Of a stretch of DNA of 64,000 bases, positions 56,946-64,000 are shown piece by piece (position 1 is the stretch's first letter; each line of letters starts with the position of its first letter). This DNA comes from Antennarius striatus (taxonomy: Eukaryota > Chordata > Actinopteri > Lophiiformes > Antennariidae). The stretch is from NCBI RefSeq assembly GCF_040054535.1, contig NC_090796.1:11078001-11142000 (forward strand), read 5' to 3'. Made by a program: the position numbers and the translations under genes. The notes under the pieces were generated by a model, which searched no databases, had not been told where the DNA came from, and worked only from the letters and a program-made list of their open reading frames with translations.

Positions 56946-58835
56946 ACACCCACTGACAATATGGGTAAACTTTTTTCCTCAGGTTGTCTCAGTTGTCTCA
57001 GCAAGCACCATCTGTATGTTTGTTTAGGAGTTTATTCAGCCAAGTGTTGTTCTCCCAACATTGCTTCAGGCTGTTGAACATAGCAGGAATGTCACTGTGA
57101 GGCTGGTTTGAGACGTCTGATGATTTGTGATTGATGGCGTGGATTATAGAGGGATCAGTCCTTCCATTGCTTGACCTGATTTACTGTTCTGCCATATATC
57201 AAATTTATTTTATTTCTGATCAATATCTAGATGGAAATGTGCTTCGGTAAAGGTGATGCTAATACTGTGGAGTAAAACCAAACTTATCAGTATTCTAACC
57301 CCATAACCCCAAGCCTTTTCTTTAGCATTTCAACAGCATCAATTTTGATAATTGATTGGTGAAAAAATAAAGAAAATTTGATATTCCTCTTTGGATAAAT
57401 TAGAATATGCTTATTTGACTATTGTGGATGTAATCACAGAGAAAATGAATTGAAACATATTTTCCAATCTGAGTGAGTTGTATATTAAATTAAGTGTGAG
57501 TAATGAGTATACAGGGTTACTCAGATTGTCCTCTGGGCGGTGGTGATCCTGATCCTTTTACTTGTCTCAGCAGCGGTATAAAAGCTGTACACCATAAATC
57601 ACCACTGAAGATGACAGGAGTGCTGTATGAGCATTTGTATAGCTTGGCTGTCAGTAAGAACATCTTGAAATGATTGGAATCCTAAATCCCTCCAATCGTC
57701 TCACGGTCCAGTCTTTGCAAGATACGAGACCAGGGTAGTGAGTATGCAAAGCCAAATGTAGATGTGCTCAAGGGAGGATTTCTTGTCCAGTTTGTGGGGT
57801 GTTGTGACAACTGCTGCGTACCACTTTATCCCTAAAGTGATACAAGTCCGATTTATATTGGCTTTTTGTTCCTCCTGGAGCCATTTAGGTCTTTAGTTGT
57901 GTATGTAACCCATAAGGTGAGGTTCCAGGGAGATCGCTGCAACCCCAGTATAGACTAGATTTGTTCTTGTTTAATTTGAAGGGGAAAACAAGCCTGTAGT
58001 GTCCGATCATGTGTAAAGAAGTAAATAAATGAGCTAAACTAAGGCATGATTTCTCCAATCTAGTTTTTCCTCTCCGATTAGTCCCATTGCTTTCAGCGCT
58101 CTTAACACGTTGAAACTACATCACTGGCTTTACGCTTCTGTGCCTTCAAAGATCTGTTCCCCTTTATACTTCATTCTGTGTCCTGTAACGTTTTCGCCTC
58201 ATTGCTGCTCTTTGGCAGCAGCAAGTTTGGCAAACATCATCATGGCACTATCGAACAACATTGTGGAGTGTGTGATTGTGTTGCATAAGAAGGGAACGGT
58301 AAAGAGACGTAGCAATTAGCCGCATAGTTTTGCAATTTAACCTTCATTGAGAAATATGTTGATGCTTTGCAGAAGCATAATTATCATCGCCTGCACTTCT
58401 TTCTAATCATTGTGTTTATATCTTAACTTTGTTTAAGATGCTGCAATCCAGCTATTTTTGTGAGTTTTATGAATCAGCACGCCTGACTCCATAGAAATAC
58501 AAGATAATAACATAATTGTTAGTTATTATTAAGATTGAATGCTTGTATTGTATTGTATTGTATTTCCAAATTATCATCAAGAAGGAAACAGCTCAGCACA
58601 GGTGCAGGAGCATGTGGTCTTATTTCGACTTTAAAGGTCTGTTACGATGCAGCTTTGTCAGCCGTCGCACATCATAACTGTTGGCATATACTGTGTGGAT
58701 GCAGTAGGCCGGCAACCTTTAATGCATCTGTAAGTTATCTAACGGGAGCTGGAGAGAGATCTGTGAGGAGAAGCAGCAGCTGCTTCGGGTTGGGAGGTTG
58801 GCAGAGGATGAGAGGGAAGTTACTGAGCTAGCTTT

Positions 58836-58845
58836 ACACACACAC

Positions 58846-58923
<78 letters not shown>
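58836..58923 (+). repeat. (CA)n microsatellite
   Basis: CA repeat with one early interruption in baiap2 intron 1. Confidence 0.97.
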
Positions 58924-58925
<2 letters not shown>

Positions 58926-59135
58926 TAGAGCAAATAGAGGCCGAGCGAGGAGACACAAATGTTGATTATTTCTCTGTAATTAGACTGAAATTATGCTGCA
59001 GTGTGTGTTTGTTTAATTTGGGATGTAGACTCATACTGACATTTTATCAGGAATCTCAAGTTTTAATGGAGAAGGGATAGAAAACAGAACTTGATCAGGG
59101 GATTTAAAGCTAAAATACAACATTATCTTGCTGGT

Positions 59136-59174
59136 GCACACACACAGACACACACGCAAAAACACACACGCACG

Positions 59175-59208
<34 letters not shown>
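59136..59208 (+). repeat. Compound CA/CGCA microsatellite
   Basis: Interrupted CA repeats with a short GCAC run in the middle. Confidence 0.95.
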
Positions 59209-59209
<1 letters not shown>

Positions 59210-59594
59210 ACTTTCCTGCATTGGCACGATCTGGCATTATGTGCAGCTAAATTGTCTCTGCACAGGAAATGATGCCAAATGGATCTTCTCCCTGACATGT
59301 GGTGTTTGGAAGCCATGCTCTTGCCTGTGATATTTGTGAATGGACATAAGCGCTGAGCATTGCTCATTCACTTGTGTGTGTAAATGGAAAATGGGTGGTG
59401 TAGATGAAATCAGTGGGGGCGATAAGGACAGCCTCTTCTCACACGATGGTGATGGAGAATTCTTCCCTTTCGCCTCCTCGCACTCGCCTCTCGTCAGCTT
59501 TCATGTGGTATGAGCCAAACGTGAGGTGAATCGAGATTGGTTGCCATGTCACAGGGGGGGAATTCCAGCACTTCCTTTTGTGGCGGCGGAAGTA

Positions 59595-59617
59595 CCCCCC
59601 CCCCATCCCCACCCCCC
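59595..59617 (-). other. C-rich block; quadruplex-forming on the minus strand
   Basis: C runs of 10, 4 and 6 are separated by AT and A. The minus strand therefore has enough G tracts for a quadruplex if the 10-run supplies two. Confidence 0.6.
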
Positions 59618-62035
59618 TGCGTGTCCTTGTGAAATGGGGGGCGCTGATGCTGCCTCTGCAGGCCCACAAGCAGATAAGAGCTCATCTAAAAGGGAAATTG
59701 GATGAGTTCTCAAACGTTCATACACACACAGAGCAGACAGGGACTGAATTTCCATCTCCCGAGGGCGTTGAAGCAGTGCAGCTTTGATGACTGTCACACT
59801 GGCTGAGCAGAGGCAAATAATGTCCGTTTCCGGAAGAACACAATAATGAGGAGCGGCAGCAAAACACTAATGGACATAAAGGGTACATCAGCTTATCAAT
59901 CACACAGTTTATAATGCAGATAGGATCTCCTATATCGTTTCAGATTTGCTATTACATGTTCCTAGTGATTCTTATTCCAGCATACCATGTGACTTTGCGT
60001 GTAAATATTTGGATGTACAGTATATGCATTTATATAAGGGAGAAAGGCATGACTTTCAGTCATCATACATTTACGGGATTGTAAAAATTTGTAACACATT
60101 GAGGATACATTCACAAGTAAACCATGTCCTGTCTGGGTCTTCATTTGTTGAGGATTCCTTCTTGGCATGCTTAACATGCCACAGGGCTGCGAGGAGTCAT
60201 TAATCAGCATTTTGCTTTAAGACCATAATCTTTCCCTTTGTCTGATTGATTCCTTTACTTCTGGTTTATGAAATCTTCAGATTGCTTCAGATTGATCTGT
60301 TTCATACCATTTGTATGACTGCAAATGTTTCCACTGAAAACGATAATATCAGGAGATGCTTGTGGAAAAGCAAAATGTAGACGCCAACAAAAGGATGAGT
60401 GAAAATTCGGCTATAAACAAAAAGTCAACTTCATAAAGAGAACTCTTATTATACTATATGGATTGTCAAATTGTCATTAACAGATTACAAGCAAGGATTA
60501 TAGAATTGCACAAGAAGGCAAAGAGTCACCTTTTCACCTGTGGTGCAGATAAAATCCGTGGTTTTTATGTAATACCTGAAGAAAATGGGGCAAAACTGGC
60601 GTCATGTGAAGATGACCCACTGCTTTTGTGCTGCATGTGTGTGAGTGATGATTGTTTGGACACTAGCTGACACTACATGGTGAGAAATTGAAGTATGGTT
60701 CGCAGGTTATGAAAAGGGGTTGTCATGTGGTCACACTCACACACAGTGAAATGTGACGACAAGGAGTCACCTTGAGTTGTGAGTAGGAGCCAAACAAACC
60801 CTGCATGAGTCTTTGCAATTTCCAAGACGACCACCTTGGTTAAATGACCTTTCTGTGTGTACACATTTAATCAAATGTAATCCTAAATTCACACACACAT
60901 TCAGTGTTGACTTTTTACAGTATGTTTGTTCAGTGGGTAGGTGATATTTTTTCCAATTTACTTTCAGGGATTCTCGAGAAACAGTTTATTTGTGTGTTAC
61001 TTAGAGGAAGCGGTTGTCTTATGATTATTCGAGAAATTGAGGCAGAGATATAGAAATTATTTTTGCATGATAGGAAGAACAGCATTTCAGGATTAGATCC
61101 ATTTATCTAATTCCAGTGCAAATACCTCATTCATTAGTATTATGTTATCATATTTTTGACACTGAAGAGAAAATCTTTAACCTTCCAACAATCATCTTGG
61201 TGCACCTTTAGTTTCTCGAGAGGCTTTTCATGTCAAAACACGACCTCAGTGTTTTATCTCCTTGGCATGAATCACTAAAATACCAAATTAAAGTACTTTA
61301 TAGGTTGGCATTTGATAGAATTTCACTGATTATATTTTAATGTGTGAAAATAACCCGATTCACATTAACAATACATAGAAATGTTATTGAACAATAGTTA
61401 TATTTGATTTGTAGTTTTATGAATAATCTAAGAGTCATTTTCTGTGTTATTTTATAATTGCTAATATTAGACTTGGATCCACCTTTGGTTTTCAGCTCGC
61501 TTTGACTTTACATTAGTACCGGGACTGCAAAAGAGTAGCTATAGGTGGAAAGGTTTAAATTTTAGCAGTATATAACTCCCAGAATTGCTAGTTATGATGT
61601 GTATCAGCAGATGCATGAATGTCATAGGGAAGGGTCTTATGTGTTGCAAAACCTCAGTGAGTGACCAGGCCAAAGCCGACCAAACAAAAACATGATACCT
61701 GAGTGCCGACAATTAGAAGAGCATGAGCTGGTCTGCGACATCCAAGTATTAACTACACCTGAGTTCACAAGGCACCAGTTGTTCTGATAGACTCTGCGCA
61801 CAAGGTACCTGCAAGGCAACGCAGAAAGAAAAAAAAAACACAGTCACACAGCAGAGACCGCTAAAGCAGGGGGCATGACACACTGGTTAATCTGCTTGCC
61901 AATGAGTGGCGCAGCAGGTCCTAATGCTGCCACACGGTTGGCTCGGTTTTACAGTAATTTACGCCACAACATGATATAAACCTGCTGCTGTTTATAGAGG
62001 CTCTGACTCAGCCCACACACTCCTGGCACCTGCTG

Positions 62036-62076
62036 ACACACACACACACACACACACACGTACACACACACACATA

Positions 62077-62109
<33 letters not shown>
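62036..62109 (+). repeat. Interrupted (CA)n microsatellite
   Basis: CA repeat with CGTA interruptions in baiap2 intron 1. Confidence 0.96.
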
Positions 62110-62110
<1 letters not shown>

Positions 62111-62641
62111 TAGGCAACACGCTGCATTAGATATAATTCCCAGCTAGGTCACAATGAATTTACCTTCGTGCTTTGGTAGGTGTGTGTGGGTAGTAATGAG
62201 TTATGTCTTGTAAGTAGTTTTATTATGAAGCCTAGGAGGGCTAATCGTGGCAAACCACATAAACTCTTGGCCCAACGACTGATGAAGTATACGTTACTTA
62301 TCAACTGAGTCCTGATCACATCAAGCTTCATCCCCTGTTGAAAGTGATTATTTGTCTTTGTCATGGAAAGGCAAAAAGTTTTGTGTGTCATCTTGGTGTT
62401 GTTGATGGTACAAAGTCTGCAGCTTTAAAGATGAGCTGGAGCTTTATATCTCGTCATTACAATTCAGAAAGCTTAGATATGAAAGCTAGCATTCACTAGC
62501 GTTCACGCAACCACGGGTATCACAGCTGAGTCACAGCTGCACTGTGACCGTGACTACCACATTTCCAAGTTGTTCTGTTTGTCCAACTTTACCAAAGTGA
62601 AAACGATGAAGCAGACAGATTATTCTCAGAAGATTCAAAAG

Positions 62642-62682
62642 CTTCTCATGTTATTCTCACACAGTGAGAATAACATGAGAAG
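62642..62682. repeat. Perfect 19-bp inverted repeat with 3-nt loop
   Basis: The arm CTTCTCATGTTATTCTCAC, the loop ACA, then the exact reverse complement. The symmetry stops abruptly on both sides. It lies in baiap2 intron 1. Confidence 0.95.
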
Positions 62683-64000
62683 TGGAATGGTCATACGCAT
62701 GGCTTGGCAGAGCCAAGTGACCATATGGAGGACCCATACTTTGTGTCAAGTTATGAGGGCCTGTTGGTATTGTTCTTATCTCATCTGATGAGATTAGAAA
62801 GGAAAACTGCTATGTTTTCTCAAAGGAAAGCTTGCAAGTGTTGCTCACAAGCTGCTTCAATCAACCAAGCACAAAAGAATAAACCTTCAAAAAAATAGAG
62901 AGGGAAAGAATATCGCAGGCCCAAAGCTGCACTCCTGCTGCAGAAAGTTGTGTTACATGGCAGACTGCCAGCACGACCACACACACTGATGAATACACAT
63001 GAGCATTTAAGTAACATAAATAAACATTTTATTCCAGAGTTATACTTGTGCACTTACACTTTCCACATTCAGATGCTCCCAGGGCAAACATCAGCCTTTC
63101 CACCCATCAAAAACATTCTTTGGTGAGATGGAAGAGAAGCTTGTTTTCTGTACGTTGTGAGAATAAATATTTCAGAAGGAGTTCAGAACAACATCAGGTA
63201 TAGATGGATCTTGTACTGTGTGACATAACATGTAGATGTTCACACTTTCAATCCACCACATAAGAGGCAGCTGCAGGACTCAGGTTGTGTTTCTACTTTG
63301 CTTATATTTTTGTTTTTATAAATGACTCATTTGTTAATTATTTATTTAATTGAGCAATAGTTTAAGTATGTAATCTTAGGTTACCAAGTTTCAAAACTGT
63401 CTGCACTGAGATCACTTCAAACCAACTCATACTCACATTTTGAGTGAGCAAATTATTTGTGCAATCTTCCCTAATGAGTCAGTGATAAGGTCAATGGTAA
63501 AGTTATTTGATGTTTAGTCATTATCTGTGGCATTTAGTCTGTTCCTGTCAGTGAGCCATTATATTTTTAAAAAATGATGCATTGGTTAGTCTACAGTTGC
63601 ATTCTAGATTTTTTAAAAACAGTATCACGTTGTAAGAATCTAATGGTGCATGTGCCTGTTTCAGCAAAGCAGAGTATAGTGTTGAATTTGTTCCTATTTG
63701 GCTCTGCAGATTGCATTCATTTGTGTTGATCAGAGAGGGCAAACCTTCAAGCGAGCCCTCTCCCAATGCCGCAATATGATAAAACAATTCCTGCATTGTT
63801 GGTGGGTCTTGGCATTTAATTGGCTGAGTGATTAGTGAGTCAATTAAAACCCACGAGTGACGCACATACGCAAATTGAGACAAAAGCAGTGCTTGCTATG
63901 TAATCCCTCTCACTTCCCACACACTCAGATTTGGTCGTTCCATCAGTGGAATGCTAATCAGCCTCAGTCCATGTCGCAAAAGGAACAAGCTCAGCTGCCT

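Noticed and set aside
60172-60182. Small palindrome GGCATG...CATGCC
   Set aside because: Six-base arms are expected by chance many times in 64 kb.
63548-63883. 111-codon minus-strand frame near the window end
   Set aside because: Looks superficially like a protein, but I recognise no family and see no splice or promoter signals. It could not be supported.

Overview
The window is nuclear DNA from a bony fish, most likely a teleost. It is AT-rich and intron-rich, with canonical GT-AG splice sites. It has very long CA/TG microsatellites and relics of typical fish transposons: an L2-type LINE, other non-LTR fragments, a tRNA-derived SINE and Tc1/mariner pieces. All gene models were built by hand from splice sites, reading-frame continuity and recalled vertebrate protein families. 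No species can be named from this evidence.

Layout, left to right. (1) 1-11951 (+): the last part of a secreted HtrA-family serine protease, best matched to htra1. Its signal/IGFBP/Kazal exon lies left of the window. (2) 15345-19294 (-): paat (C10orf88 family), convergent with htra1. (3) 20276-23632 (+): asb3, an ankyrin-repeat/SOCS-box protein, head-to-head with paat across about 1 kb that carries a perfect CRE. (4) 25309-41248 (+): a full-length abca5 transporter in 37 coding exons. The exon lengths sum to 4962 nt, or 1653 aa. (5) 45088-48233 (+): chmp6, an ESCRT-III subunit of 203 aa. (6) 53874-53921 (+): the first coding exon of baiap2 (IRSp53), with a TATA/CpG-rich promoter, followed by about 10 kb of intron 1 to the window end.

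The genes are unrelated single-copy housekeeping or signalling genes, not a pathway cluster. In recalled human maps their orthologues lie in three places: HTRA1 and C10orf88 on 10q26, ASB3 on 2p16, and ABCA5, CHMP6 and BAIAP2 on 17q24-q25. The window therefore joins ancestral linkage blocks. The abca5-chmp6-baiap2 order resembles the human 17q arrangement.

I see no bacterial-type system, CRISPR array, tRNA, rRNA or clearly new protein family. The observations most worth checking concern genome architecture and RNA processing. First, a copy of the abca5 CCAAT-box promoter core sits between two identical 196-nt repeats in an abca5 intron. Second, UG tracts abut two 3' splice sites, in abca5 and htra1. 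Third, abca5 has a 105-nt stop-free phase-0 intron that could be retained in frame. Fourth, there is a GC-AG intron. Fifth, a tRNA-derived SINE appears to have seeded a 117-nt microsatellite. Sixth, two near-perfect CTCF-type motifs lie in divergent orientation. Finally, several perfect inverted repeats have very short spacers.
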